Shown: piece after piece, positions 16,932 to 25,203 of the stretch
Layout: every line of letters begins with the position of its first letter
How positions within the stretch are numbered: the stretch's first letter is position 1
DNA from: an uncultured bacterium
GTDB lineage: Bacteria > Bacillota > Clostridia > Oscillospirales > CAG-272
NCBI GenBank assembly: GCA_949282345.1
Contig: CASDOQ010000050.1
Location: 1-63,890 of the forward strand
Length of the DNA: 63,890 bases
Direction: 5' to 3'
Translations under genes and position numbers: made by a program
The notes under the pieces: model-generated
The model's database searches: none
Seen by the model: the letters and a program-made list of their open reading frames with translations, nothing else
Told to the model about the DNA's origin: nothing

Positions 16932-17963
16932 ATGAATATGACCTTTTACAGAAAACTCCCGATCCCGAAAGAGATCAAGGAGCAATATCCCGTCTCGCCC
17001 CGCGCCACCGAGGCGCGGGATGCCTGCATCCGGGAAATGAAGGATATTTTTTCCGGCCGTTCCGACAGATTTCTGCTGATCATCGGCCCCTGCTCCGCCG
17101 ATCACGAGGAGACCGTCCTGGAATATATCCATCGCCTCCGCCGGATACAGGATCGCGTCGCCGACAAGATCATGATCGTACCGCGTATCTATACCAACAA
17201 GCCGCGCACCACCGGGGACGGGTACAAGGGAATGCTCCACCAGCCCGACCCGAACGCCGCCCCCGACCTTCTCAAGGGGATCCTCGCCATCCGCCAGATC
17301 CATATGCGCGCGCTGGAAGAGACGGGTTTCGGCTGTGCCGACGAGATGCTCTATCCCGAAAACCACCGCTACCTCTCCGACATCCTGTCCTACGTGGCCG
17401 TAGGGGCGCGCTCGGTCGAGAATCAGCAGCATCGCCTGACCGCCAGCGGACTGGACGTTCCCGTCGGGATGAAAAATCCGACCAGTGGCGATATCGGCAT
17501 TATGATGAACTCGATCACCGCGGCGCACCACTCCCACGTCTTCTGCTACCGCGGCTGGGAGGTCAAAAGCGAGGGAAATCCGTACGCCCACGCCATCCTG
17601 CGCGGCTACGTGGATGAAAGCGGGAAACCCTATCCCAATTACCATTATGAAGATCTGATCTCTTTAGCCGAACGCTACGCCGCCTCGGGGCTTGAAAACC
17701 CCGCGGCCATCATCGATACCAATCACGCCAATTCGGGGAAGAAATACCTGGAGCAGATCCGCATTTCCCAAGAGATCCTGCACAGCCGCCGGTATTCCGA
17801 CGACGTGCGCCGCCTCGTCAAAGGGCTGATGATCGAAAGTTACCTGCTCGACGGCTCTCAGTCGATCTCCTGCCGGGAAGAACCCGGCCGCTCGATCACC
17901 GACCCCTGCCTCGGATGGGAAAAGACCGAACGGCTTATCCTGGAGTTGGCCGACAAACTCTGA
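16932..17963 (+). CDS. aroF: DAHP synthase, class I AroG/AroF type
   Basis: Entry step of the pathway (PEP plus erythrose-4-phosphate). The 343-residue protein matches the enterobacterial AroF/G/H type rather than the short Bacillus type: LLIIGPCSADHEE, YTNKPRTTGDGYKGM, GARSVENQQHRLTASGL, GMKNPTSGDIGIM and AAIIDTNHANSGKK with metal-binding residues. An N-terminal segment of about 45 residues is present, the region that mediates amino acid inhibition in the enterobacterial enzymes. It is last in the operon though first in the pathway. AGGTAAGAACC precedes ATG 16932. Confidence 0.95.
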   Translation: MNMTFYRKLPIPKEIKEQYPVSPRATEARDACIREMKDIFSGRSDRFLLIIGPCSADHEETVLEYIHRLRRIQDRVADKIMIVPRIYTNKPRTTGDGYKGMLHQPDPNAAPDLLKGILAIRQIHMRALEETGFGCADEMLYPENHRYLSDILSYVAVGARSVENQQHRLTASGLDVPVGMKNPTSGDIGIMMNSITAAHHSHVFCYRGWEVKSEGNPYAHAILRGYVDESGKPYPNYHYEDLISLAERYAASGLENPAAIIDTNHANSGKKYLEQIRISQEILHSRRYSDDVRRLVKGLMIESYLLDGSQSISCREEPGRSITDPCLGWEKTERLILELADKL

Positions 17964-18051
17964 GCCACGGCCCGCTCTTATCGTCCAAAAGGCGCGGGGG
18001 CGCTCGTCCCGCCCCCGGCTGTATAGCCAAATCCGTAAAAAAAACATTACA

Positions 18052-18409
18052 AAAGCCCGCTTGAGGGCACCTACCGTAAAGCAGTTTTATATCAAAGCAG
18101 AAAAGGGACGAGATTTTCTCGCCCCATTTTCACACGATCTTGCTTGCAAGGTATAGTGTGTTATACGATATTTTGTTTTCGGAAGGAATATAAGTGATGT
18201 TTTTGCTTACGCAAAAGTGATGTTACTCACTTTGTTCATAATGATGTTGCTCCCGTTGGTCGCAATGATGTGATGCTTGCCCACTGTGCCGAAGGCGCAA
18301 CATCATTGCCGAGGCTACATCATTAGGCAAAGCCGACATCACTTGCCTGTAAGGGCAAGCATCGTTCGTCAGACCTGCTTTATCCCAGGTCGCCGTGATG
18401 GCGGGCTTT
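18052..18409. repeat. Non-coding element with 35-bp imperfect terminal inverted repeats
   Basis: The left end 18052-18086 (AAAGCCCGC...ACCT...TAAAGCAG) matches the reverse complement of the right end 18375-18409 (CTGCTTTA...AGGT...GCGGGCTTT) at the outer 9 and inner 8 bases with partial matches between. Inside, TGATGT occurs at 18195, 18218, 18242 and 18266 with 23-24 base spacing. ACATCA follows at 18300, 18317 and 18336, so the interior is itself roughly palindromic. No open frame fits a transposase. It resembles a MITE-like or structured-RNA repeat; no clear target duplication was found. Confidence 0.65.
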
Positions 18410-18715
18410 CTTGTTCTCCGACTCCTGCCTCGGCATCAGCCTCATCCATCGCGGCCATCCCTTTTTCGCCTCGGCCCTTTCCGCCGCCCCCGCCGCATCA
18501 GCCGTGGCCGCAAAACGAGCGAAAGAAAAACGAATCCTGCGACAGAAAGGATCAATAGGCAGACCCCCGCTTCTTCCGGCATCTTCCTCCCCCTCTTTCC
18601 GCGCCCGGGCGGCCGTCACTCCCCTGCGGCGCTCAGGCCTTTCCGCCGGGTCTTTCTTTCAATATATGCCGGGATCGCCCCCGGCGAAACAGGAGCCTTT
18701 CCGCCGTCAGAACCG

Positions 18716-18748
18716 AAAAGGCGGCCAGAAAATGCTGACCGCCTTTTT
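18716..18748. terminator. Bidirectional terminator downstream of the DUF4097 gene
   Basis: AAGGCGG (18718-18724) pairs with CCGCCTT (18739-18745); T runs flank the stem on both strands. Confidence 0.7.
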
Positions 18749-18844
18749 GCGCGTTTTCGTCCGATCGGTCTTTCCCGGTCGGAAAACTTTCGGTTTCTGC
18801 GCGAACGCGCAGTTTTCGGGGGCGTCCCCCTCTTTATTCCCTCT

Positions 18845-19744
18845 TTATTGCAGGGTCAGGTCTCCGCTGACGCTCTCTGCCCATACGGTGCAGACCCGCT
18901 CGCCAGCTTCCTCCTCCACGGGAATATCAAAGAGATATTTCCCGCCGAACCGGCGATAGGGGAGCCCGGTGCGGAAACTGCCGCTGGTCGTGCGGTACGA
19001 AAGGCTCATGCCGTTCTCCCCGGGCAAAGAAAGCGTCAACGAACCGCTGACCGTAACGGCGCGTACCTCCGCACCGGCCTTCAACGGCGCGGAAAGCGTG
19101 ATATCGCCGCTCGTACTTTTCATTTCCGCCTCAGACAGCGAGGAACGCATCGTTGCCGAGATCTTTCCTGAAACCGTATCCAGCAACAGCTTTTCGGCCT
19201 CGCAGTCCTGCAAGGTCAATTTCCCGCTGGTCGACGAGGCCTCGGCCCGCCTGGCTCGCACGCGCGTCAGGGTCGTATTTCCCGAAACGGTACGGACCGA
19301 AAACTCATCGCACCGGATCTCCTGAGCTGTCAGCGGGGCGCTGATGCTTTCGGCCCGCACGTCGATCCCTTCGGGGATCCGCACCGTCAGAGCCTTTTGC
19401 GCAGAATCGATCGCGCCGGTATAGCCCGAGCCGGCATATCGGATAGAGAGCGTTCCGCTCTCCTCCTCCAATCGCCAGTGGAGTTTTTGCGCTTCAGAAA
19501 GATTTTTTGAGGTCTCCTCTGCCGAAAGCAGATTCCCCTCGGTCTTTTCCAGCAAAACAGAACCGTTCAGCCAATCGATCTCCACCCGCCGGACTGCCGT
19601 TGCCGCGCAGGTAAAGTTGCCCGCGGTATAGGAGGCGGCCTCGGGATACTCTCCGTAATTCACAACCCCCGCACAGCCAAAAAGCAGAAAAAGAAACGGA
19701 AGAAGCAGAAGAAGAGAGAGAAAAAGCGGCAGGATCTTTTTCAT
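18845..19744 (-). CDS. DUF4097-family beta-helix lipoprotein
   Basis: A 299-residue exported protein. Residues 1-25 are a lipoprotein signal with the lipobox LLFGC, so it is probably anchored outside the membrane. The rest is a repetitive beta structure with recurring (T/S)VSGxxxL units: SVRTVSGNTTL, ASSTSGKLTL, LDTVSGKIS, MKSTSGDITL, AVTVSGSLTL, YRTTSGSF, AESVSGDLTL. This is the pattern of the DUF4097 adhesin-like fold; its role is not established. It lies 11 bases after ppa and is probably co-transcribed with it. Confidence 0.8.
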   Translation of the reverse strand: MKKILPLFLSLLLLLPFLFLLFGCAGVVNYGEYPEAASYTAGNFTCAATAVRRVEIDWLNGSVLLEKTEGNLLSAEETSKNLSEAQKLHWRLEEESGTLSIRYAGSGYTGAIDSAQKALTVRIPEGIDVRAESISAPLTAQEIRCDEFSVRTVSGNTTLTRVRARRAEASSTSGKLTLQDCEAEKLLLDTVSGKISATMRSSLSEAEMKSTSGDITLSAPLKAGAEVRAVTVSGSLTLSLPGENGMSLSYRTTSGSFRTGLPYRRFGGKYLFDIPVEEEAGERVCTVWAESVSGDLTLQ

Positions 19745-19755
19745 ACGGTGACTCC

Positions 19756-20289
19756 TTATTTGCAGAAGTTCTGAATATAGTTGTCGATGGCGGCGTCGAT
19801 CGTGCGCACGGCGTCGGCGCGGGCGCTGACCTCCCTGACCGCCGTTTCCTTGTTCTCCAGTGATTTGTAGACCGAGAAGAAATGGCGCATCTCCTCAAAA
19901 ATATGCGGAGGGAGCTGGTCGATATCGGTATACTGGTTATAATTCGGGTCACGGAAGGGGATGGCAATGATCTTTTCGTCGTTGCGGCCGTTGTCGATCA
20001 TCGAGATCATCCCGATGGGATAGGCGCGCACCAGCGTCAGCGGCTCGATCGGCTCCGCACACAGGAGAAGAACGTCCAAAGGGTCGCCGTCATCGCCGTA
20101 GGTACGCGGGATAAAACCGTAGTTGGCCGGGTAATGCGTAGAGGTGTACAGGATCCGATCAAGAATAATAAATCCCGTCTCCTTATCCAGTTCATACTTC
20201 TTTTTGCTGCCTTTGGAAATTTCGATCACGCAGACGAAGTCCTCGGGCGTGATCCGCTTCGGAGAGATATCGTGCCAGATATTGCTCAT
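19756..20289 (-). CDS. ppa: Inorganic pyrophosphatase, family I
   Basis: A 177-residue soluble pyrophosphatase that hydrolyses PPi. It has the family I substrate and metal residues: KGSKKKYELDKETG, YPANYGFIPRTYGDDGDPLD followed by VLLL, and DNGRNDEKIIAIPF with the last aspartate-lysine pair. Helical C terminus is slightly extended. Family I is less usual in Clostridia than the CBS/DHH type but well represented. A promoter lies at 20327-20355. Confidence 0.93.
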   Translation of the reverse strand: MSNIWHDISPKRITPEDFVCVIEISKGSKKKYELDKETGFIILDRILYTSTHYPANYGFIPRTYGDDGDPLDVLLLCAEPIEPLTLVRAYPIGMISMIDNGRNDEKIIAIPFRDPNYNQYTDIDQLPPHIFEEMRHFFSVYKSLENKETAVREVSARADAVRTIDAAIDNYIQNFCK

Positions 20290-20326
20290 GCCGTCCTCGC
20301 TTTCTCTTTTTGTTTTATTTCAATTT

Positions 20327-20355
20327 ATTGTACCATACCCGAAGCAAAAATGCAA
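20327..20355 (-). promoter_or_regulatory. Promoter of ppa and the DUF4097 gene
   Basis: Minus strand -35 TTGCAT (20355-20350), 17-base spacer, -10 TACAAT (20332-20327). Confidence 0.7.
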
Positions 20356-20605
20356 GAACGCAAACGTATAAGCCGCGCCGATCCCGCCATACTTCTTTAC
20401 GAGGTGATCAAAATCGAAAAGAAACGAAAAAGCGGCGTGTTGCCCGGGATCCCGGTAGAAGATCCGGCGGTACCGAACCGCGCGCACACCGAAATGCGCC
20501 TGCCCGACCGGGGGGAAGAAGAGACCCCGTCCCGGGAGCGGGAGGAAAAGATCGCGTCCGCCGGGGAAGAACGGGGCTGAACCGTCGCCTCGGCGGGAAA
20601 AAAGC

Positions 20606-20646
20606 CGAAACGGGGCTATAAGACAAAGGTCTTCAGCCCCGTTTTC
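20606..20646. terminator. Terminator downstream of hprK
   Basis: ACGGGGCT (20610-20617) pairs with AGCCCCGT (20635-20642), extended by an inner AAGAC/GTCTT stem; T runs occur on both sides. Confidence 0.85.
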
Positions 20647-20664
20647 TTTCCCGGGGCTTTCGGG

Positions 20665-21615
20665 TCACCGTTCCCCGCCGAGCCCCATCGACTCCATGAT
20701 GCGTTTATTGAATTCCTCGGCCGTATTGTAGCCCATCTTTTTCTGGCGGTTGTTCATGGCCGCGATCTCGATGATAATGGCCAGGTTCCGCCCGGGACGC
20801 ACCGGGATGATGATCGATGGGAGACGAATGCCGAGGATCTCGGTCGTCTGCTCGTCGATCCCCAGCCGGTCGTACATTTTTCCCTGTACCCAGGGTTCCA
20901 GATTGATCACCAGGTCGATCTTTTCGGAGTTTTTGACCGCCCCCATGCCGAAAAGACGGCGCACGTCCACGATCCCGATACCGCGCAGTTCCACGTAATG
21001 CCGGATGATCTCGGGGGCCTGACCGACCAGCGATTTGGCGGAAACCCGCTTGATCTCCACCGCGTCGTCGGCGATCAGCCGGTGGCCGCGCTTGACCAGT
21101 TCAATGGCGGTTTCGCTTTTTCCAACGCCGCTGTCCCCGAGAAGCAGGATTCCCTCGCCGTATACCTCCACCAGAACGCCGTGTCGGGTCAGCCGCGGGG
21201 CCAGTTGCACGTTGAGGTAGGCGATGAGGGCCGCCATGAATTCACTCGTGCGCTCGCGGGAGCGGAGCAAGGGGACCTCGTACCGCCGGGAGAGTTCCAT
21301 CTGCGCCTCATCCACTTCCATCGAAGAAGAAATGACGACCGCGTTGGGATGGGTGGAATAAAAATTTTCCAGCCGGGCGTAGCGCTCCTCCGGCGGAAGT
21401 TTGGAAAGATACTGCGTCTCCGCCTTGCCGATGATCTGTATCCGCGCCGCCTCGTAATAATCGTAAAAGCCCGAAAGCTGAAGCCCCGGCCGGTTGACAC
21501 GCGGTACCGTGACGAGGATCGAACCCGGCTCCCGCGGGATGCTCAGCGGCTCCAGCGCAAACTCCTTGATGATCTCGGAAAGCGCAACCGAATAAACTTC
21601 TCCGTCCTCTTCCAT
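20665..21615 (-). CDS. hprK: HPr kinase/phosphorylase
   Basis: A 316-residue bifunctional kinase/phosphorylase acting on Ser46 of HPr, the sensor enzyme of Firmicute carbon catabolite control. The N-terminal domain is followed by the P-loop LLGDSGVGKSETAIELVKRG (about residue 150), the HPrK signature VELRGIGIVDVRRLFGMGAV and the C-terminal IIEIAAMNNRQKKMGYN helix. ATG 21615 gives the standard length; the frame continues upstream but without family similarity. No PTS gene is in the window. It faces the carbohydrate genes functionally but is not linked to them here. Confidence 0.95.
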   Translation of the reverse strand: MEEDGEVYSVALSEIIKEFALEPLSIPREPGSILVTVPRVNRPGLQLSGFYDYYEAARIQIIGKAETQYLSKLPPEERYARLENFYSTHPNAVVISSSMEVDEAQMELSRRYEVPLLRSRERTSEFMAALIAYLNVQLAPRLTRHGVLVEVYGEGILLLGDSGVGKSETAIELVKRGHRLIADDAVEIKRVSAKSLVGQAPEIIRHYVELRGIGIVDVRRLFGMGAVKNSEKIDLVINLEPWVQGKMYDRLGIDEQTTEILGIRLPSIIIPVRPGRNLAIIIEIAAMNNRQKKMGYNTAEEFNKRIMESMGLGGER

Positions 21616-21750
21616 GTTTCTACCGCCTTTTTTCGTTTTTTTTATTTTACCATATCCGCAGGGTTTTTGCAAGCGGAGTTTTTCGCGCGCCGGCGTCTTT
21701 CCCGTCGCGCGGCAGCGTCTTTCCCCGATAGCAGGCGCGAAAAAAAAGAC

Positions 21751-21779
21751 TTGCAAGCCGTCGTTTTTTCTTATATAAT
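21751..21779 (+). promoter_or_regulatory. Promoter of the PPIase-like lipoprotein operon
   Basis: TTGCAA (21751-21756), 17-base spacer, TATAAT (21774-21779). Confidence 0.8.
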
Positions 21780-21832
21780 ATAAGTAAAAGGAAATTCCGC
21801 CTCCTGCGGGATTCAGGATAATGAGGATGCTT

Positions 21833-22912
21833 ATGAAAAAACAACGGCTCTGCCGGGCGGCGGCACTCTGCCTTTCGGTTCTGCTTCTGCTCCCTGCGCT
21901 TTCCGGATGCAAAAAAGAAAAATATCCGATGCGCTCCTCCACGGTGAAAGAGAGCACGACGGTCTTTACCCTCGGCACGGTCGAGGTGCCTTTTGAAGTC
22001 CTGCACACCTTCTTCACCGCGGCGGCGCTCGCCTCACCGGGGTATGGAGAGGGCTATTTTGACGGCGACGGCGGAGAAGAACGCTTCACCGCCTGTCTCG
22101 GCACGGCTCTTTCCCGGATCGCCGACGTCTACGCCCTGTTTGCCTTAGCCGGAGAAGCCGGCATCGACCCCTACGGGGAGGAGATCACGAAAGCGGTGCA
22201 AGACATGGTCACGCTCTCGGTCGACGGCGGAACCGACGAGGAAGGGAACGTTTATCAGGGCTTCGGCGGAGATTATAACGCCTACCTTGACCATCAGCGC
22301 AAAGTTCTGCATATGAACGACTCGGTCAGCCGCCTGATCTTCCGCTATGCCGAGACAGAAAAAAGACTGATTGCCCATCACCGGGAAAACGCCGGGGTGA
22401 CCGATGCCGAAGTCGCCGCCTTCTTTAACGGAGAGGACTGCCTGCATATCGAATGGCTGCATCAGACGGTGCGAGAAGGCGTCGACGCCCGCCGTCTTTT
22501 GGTGACCGCGCGTGAAAAACTCCTGGAGAAGGGCGTGAACGGCGGCGAACTGCCGGCCGATGTGATGGCGCAATACTCGGATCTTTCCGGGACCTCCGCC
22601 ATCGATCCCACCGGCTTCTATATCAGCCCCCGGTCTTTGGAGAGCAAATACGCTTCCGTGGCCGAGGCGGCCTTTTCGCTCCCGGTCGGCGGGCTTTCCG
22701 AGGTGATCGAGGCCAACGGCGGTTACTTCCTCGTCTACCGGATGGAGAAAAAACCGGAGGATCTTACCGGGCGTGCCCAGGAGATCAAAGCCCTCTGCCT
22801 GACCGACAGATTTTACGGCGAGGTCTCGGCCCGGTCGGCAGAGCTTCTTTCGGGTGCCACCTATACGGAGGCCTTTCACACGCTCACCGCGGCCGAACTT
22901 CTGGAGGACTGA
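21833..22912 (+). CDS. Lipoprotein with parvulin-like peptidyl-prolyl isomerase features
   Basis: A 359-residue exported protein. Residues 1-26 form a lipoprotein signal (LLLPALSGCKK). The long helical N-terminal domain resembles the SurA/PrsA chaperone region. Near residues 245-310 a weak parvulin domain is visible: HIEWLHQTVREG, an insert, then VAEAAFSLPVGGLSEVIEAN and GGYFLVYRMEKK, the usual end of PpiC domains. It would help folding of secreted proteins on the outer face. ATG 21833 was chosen over 21821 for GAGG six bases upstream and because the signal starts there. Confidence 0.7.
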   Translation: MKKQRLCRAAALCLSVLLLLPALSGCKKEKYPMRSSTVKESTTVFTLGTVEVPFEVLHTFFTAAALASPGYGEGYFDGDGGEERFTACLGTALSRIADVYALFALAGEAGIDPYGEEITKAVQDMVTLSVDGGTDEEGNVYQGFGGDYNAYLDHQRKVLHMNDSVSRLIFRYAETEKRLIAHHRENAGVTDAEVAAFFNGEDCLHIEWLHQTVREGVDARRLLVTAREKLLEKGVNGGELPADVMAQYSDLSGTSAIDPTGFYISPRSLESKYASVAEAAFSLPVGGLSEVIEANGGYFLVYRMEKKPEDLTGRAQEIKALCLTDRFYGEVSARSAELLSGATYTEAFHTLTAAELLED

Positions 22913-22916
22913 TCGT

Positions 22917-23591
22917 ATGCCGAATCCCCCTGACCCCAAAGGAAAAGAGGAGCGCCACGATCCCTACGCCCTGAAACCGCCGAAAAAAGTCGGGGCGTCG
23001 CCTTCCTTTTCTTCTCCCGCCTTGTCGCTCTGCTATCCTTCCGAAGCAGAACTCCCGCACGCAGAGACCGCCGCGGAAGCCGAGCGAATTCTTTCGGCGC
23101 TTCTCCTCCCCTACGGAAAGACCGTCACCGAGGGAAAGGTCTATCCCTTCCGCTTTCTGTACCGCCTGCTCTACGAATTGAACCGCGACGTCTATCCCCT
23201 GCGGCGACCGCGCCCGCAGGACCCGGACAATCTGCTTCTCCCCGTGCGCGTTTCGGCTCACGGTTTCCTTTTCACGGCGGCGCTGGTATTGCGCCTGCTG
23301 ACGCGCGGCGGCAGAGACATAGACCTGGACGTTGAATTCGGGGAGAAAGAGATCCGCCTTTTCTTCACCTCGGGTCTTCTTTCCTACGACCTGCTTCCCG
23401 GGCGCGATCTCTGGAAATTCCTGAAAAACACAGCTGCGCGTTTTTCCTTTGATCTTGCGCCCGTCGCCGGAAAAACCTGCCACGGCATCTGCTTCATCCT
23501 CACCCGTGCCCATACCGAGGCCGTTCGTCTGCTCTCGCCGAACGACTCGCTGTACGAATATTTCTTCCGCCTGGCGGAAAACTTTTTCTGA
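22917..23591 (+). CDS. Hypothetical protein co-transcribed with the lipoprotein
   Basis: A 224-residue soluble protein with GGAGG before ATG 22917, five bases after the lipoprotein gene. The first 45 residues are proline-rich and charged, suggesting disorder. The rest alternates helices and strands: RFLYRLLYELNRDVY, LDVEFGEKEIRLFFTS, WKFLKNTAARFSFDLAP and a final GICFILTRA strand. The order helix-strand-helix with a late glycine turn is faintly reminiscent of a GHKL ATPase domain, but the N, G1 and G2 boxes are missing. I do not recognise the family. Confidence 0.7.
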   Translation: MPNPPDPKGKEERHDPYALKPPKKVGASPSFSSPALSLCYPSEAELPHAETAAEAERILSALLLPYGKTVTEGKVYPFRFLYRLLYELNRDVYPLRRPRPQDPDNLLLPVRVSAHGFLFTAALVLRLLTRGGRDIDLDVEFGEKEIRLFFTSGLLSYDLLPGRDLWKFLKNTAARFSFDLAPVAGKTCHGICFILTRAHTEAVRLLSPNDSLYEYFFRLAENFF

Positions 23592-23892
23592 CGCGCGCCG
23601 CCGGGAAAGAGCCGGATGCCGAAGACAGGCCCGCCGGGAAAGAGCCCTCCGCCATTTTCCTGATGAAAAAGCAAAAAAAGCCGGTCTTTTTCCCCTGATT
23701 TTTTCGGGTATTCCGGCTTTTTTTCGTTGAAATTTCGCTTTCTTTTTCCTTTTTCTCGGCTTTTTCCGAGTAAGCCGCCTCTTTTCTTTTTTCATGGAAA
23801 CGCTACCACTTTATTTTCCCCCGAAGCACACATAAAGCCCCGCCGCCGCGTACAAATTATAAAGGAAAGTATGAAAGGCGGCGTTGGCAAGC
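23592..23892. other. Intergenic region upstream of spoIVB
   Basis: It contains the terminator at 23673-23725 and about 165 bases of spoIVB upstream sequence. I could not find a convincing sigma-A or sigma-G promoter by eye. Confidence 0.6.
23673..23725 (+). terminator. Terminator after the hypothetical gene
   Basis: AAAAAAAGCCGG (23673-23684) pairs with CCGGCTTTTTTT (23713-23724); an inner CCC/GGG pair extends the stem. Confidence 0.75.
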
Positions 23893-25110
23893 ATGAAAAA
23901 ATACAGAAAAATTTTATCGCTCGTCTGTCCCGTACTGCTCTTTGCGCTGATCCTTGCGTCCGGAGCCGTCGGGCTGACGGACTTTTTATTCCCGGATTCT
24001 CTCTCTCTTCTCCGGGGGGAGAGCCTGCCGGGCGGGGGTCTTTGGCAGATCCGGGAGGAGGAAACCCTGGCGGTCGGTCAGTATGCCACAGCGAGCCGGG
24101 CAAGCGTCTCGCTCCTCGGGATCCTCCCGGTCAAAGAGATCCGCATCAACAGGTTTGAAGATCTCCGGCTGATCCCCGGCGGGGATGTTTTCGGCATCCG
24201 GATATCGCTCGGCGGCGCGCTGATCACCGGCATCTCGGAGATCGGCACGGAGGATGGGGGCAGTGTCTGTCCGGCGCGTTCGGCCGGACTTCGCCGGGGC
24301 GATCTGATCCTCTCGGTAGACGGGGAAGCCGTCGGGAACGCGCTGGATTTTTCCACCCGTGTTTCAGACTCTAGAGGGAAAACGCTTACCCTGCGCGTCC
24401 GCCGCGGGAAGGAAGAACTGACGGTCCTGCTTACCCCCCGTCCCATCGGAGAGGGCGGGCAGTACCGCGCCGGGCTCTGGGTACGTGATACGGCCGCCGG
24501 CATCGGCACCGTCACCTTCACGGACGGGCAGACCGGCGCTTTCGGGGGGCTCGGGCACGGGATCTACGACCCGGACAGCGGCGCGCTTCTCCCGCTTGTA
24601 CGCGGGACGGTCATGAACGTCGGACTTTCGGGCGTTCTCCCCGGAACTGCGGGAGACCCCGGGGAATTGCAGGGGCATCTTCTGAATGAAAAGACCGGCT
24701 CTCTCCTCTCCAATACCGATTGCGGCGTTTTCGGGGTTTTCTCTTCTCTGCCCGAAAAACTGAAAAAGACCGAGGCCGTCCCGATCGCGCTCTCCTCCGC
24801 CGTCAAGATCGGCCCGGCCGAGATCCTCTGTACGCTGGAGGACGGCGTGCAGGGACGCTACGCCATTGAGATCACCGAGATCCGGCAGGGGAAAGAACCG
24901 CTGACCAAAAACTTCTCGATCCGCATCACCGATTCGGAACTTCTTTCGACCACGGGGGGGATCGTACAGGGCATGAGCGGCAGTCCGATCCTGCAGGACG
25001 GGCATCTCATCGGGGCCGTCACCCACGTCCTCATCAACGACCCGACGGCCGGCTACGGCATCTTCATTGAAAATATGCTCTCCGCCATGCCCGATTCGAT
25101 CCGCCCGTAA
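23893..25110 (+). CDS. spoIVB: SpoIVB-type serine peptidase (sporulation)
   Basis: A 405-residue forespore-secreted S55 peptidase that in Bacillus starts pro-sigma-K activation. Residues 6-32 are a membrane anchor or signal. A PDZ domain lies at about 115-180 (SAGLRRGDLILSVDGEAVGN). The SA-clan protease follows: FGGLGHGIYD carries the histidine, DCGVFGVFS is central, and GIVQGMSGSPILQDG carries the serine, followed by VTHVLINDPTAGYGI. All catalytic segments are kept. ATG 23893 is used; an in-frame TTG at 23884 is possible. Its presence argues for an endospore former. Confidence 0.94.
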   Translation: MKKYRKILSLVCPVLLFALILASGAVGLTDFLFPDSLSLLRGESLPGGGLWQIREEETLAVGQYATASRASVSLLGILPVKEIRINRFEDLRLIPGGDVFGIRISLGGALITGISEIGTEDGGSVCPARSAGLRRGDLILSVDGEAVGNALDFSTRVSDSRGKTLTLRVRRGKEELTVLLTPRPIGEGGQYRAGLWVRDTAAGIGTVTFTDGQTGAFGGLGHGIYDPDSGALLPLVRGTVMNVGLSGVLPGTAGDPGELQGHLLNEKTGSLLSNTDCGVFGVFSSLPEKLKKTEAVPIALSSAVKIGPAEILCTLEDGVQGRYAIEITEIRQGKEPLTKNFSIRITDSELLSTTGGIVQGMSGSPILQDGHLIGAVTHVLINDPTAGYGIFIENMLSAMPDSIRP

Positions 25111-25163
25111 CCGCGGCAGATCCAAGAAACCCCGCGCAAAAAAAGAAAAAACCGCGCAAAAAG

Positions 25164-25197
25164 AAAAGCCGACACCCGGGCGGGTGTCGGCCTTTTT
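25164..25197. terminator. Bidirectional terminator between spoIVB and gap
   Basis: GCCGACACCCG (25168-25178) pairs with CGGGTGTCGGC (25181-25191); A4 before and T5 after. Confidence 0.93.
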
Positions 25198-25203
25198 ATG
25201 GAA

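Larger units (their letters stand above)
17964..18844. other. Intergenic region with a repeat element
   Basis: No credible gene is seen in these 881 bases. They contain the inverted-repeat element at 18052-18409, then GC-rich sequence without coding character, a terminator (18716-18748) and a GC-rich hairpin CTGCGCG-AA-CGCGCAG followed by TTTT at 797-816 of the 18 kb block. Confidence 0.7.
20290..20664. other. Intergenic region between ppa and hprK
   Basis: It contains the ppa promoter and the hprK terminator. A possible + strand frame 20350-20580 begins inside the ppa -35 box, has no ribosome site and encodes only charged low-complexity sequence, so I do not call it a gene. Confidence 0.6.

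Noticed and set aside
18180-18345. CRISPR array
   Set aside because: The repeated TGATGT boxes are only six bases long, with variable 11-28-base intervals and opposite orientation in the second half; no Cas genes are present.
20350-20580. Possible 76-codon gene between ppa and hprK
   Set aside because: Its ATG lies in the -35 box of ppa, no ribosome site is present and the encoded sequence is charged low complexity.
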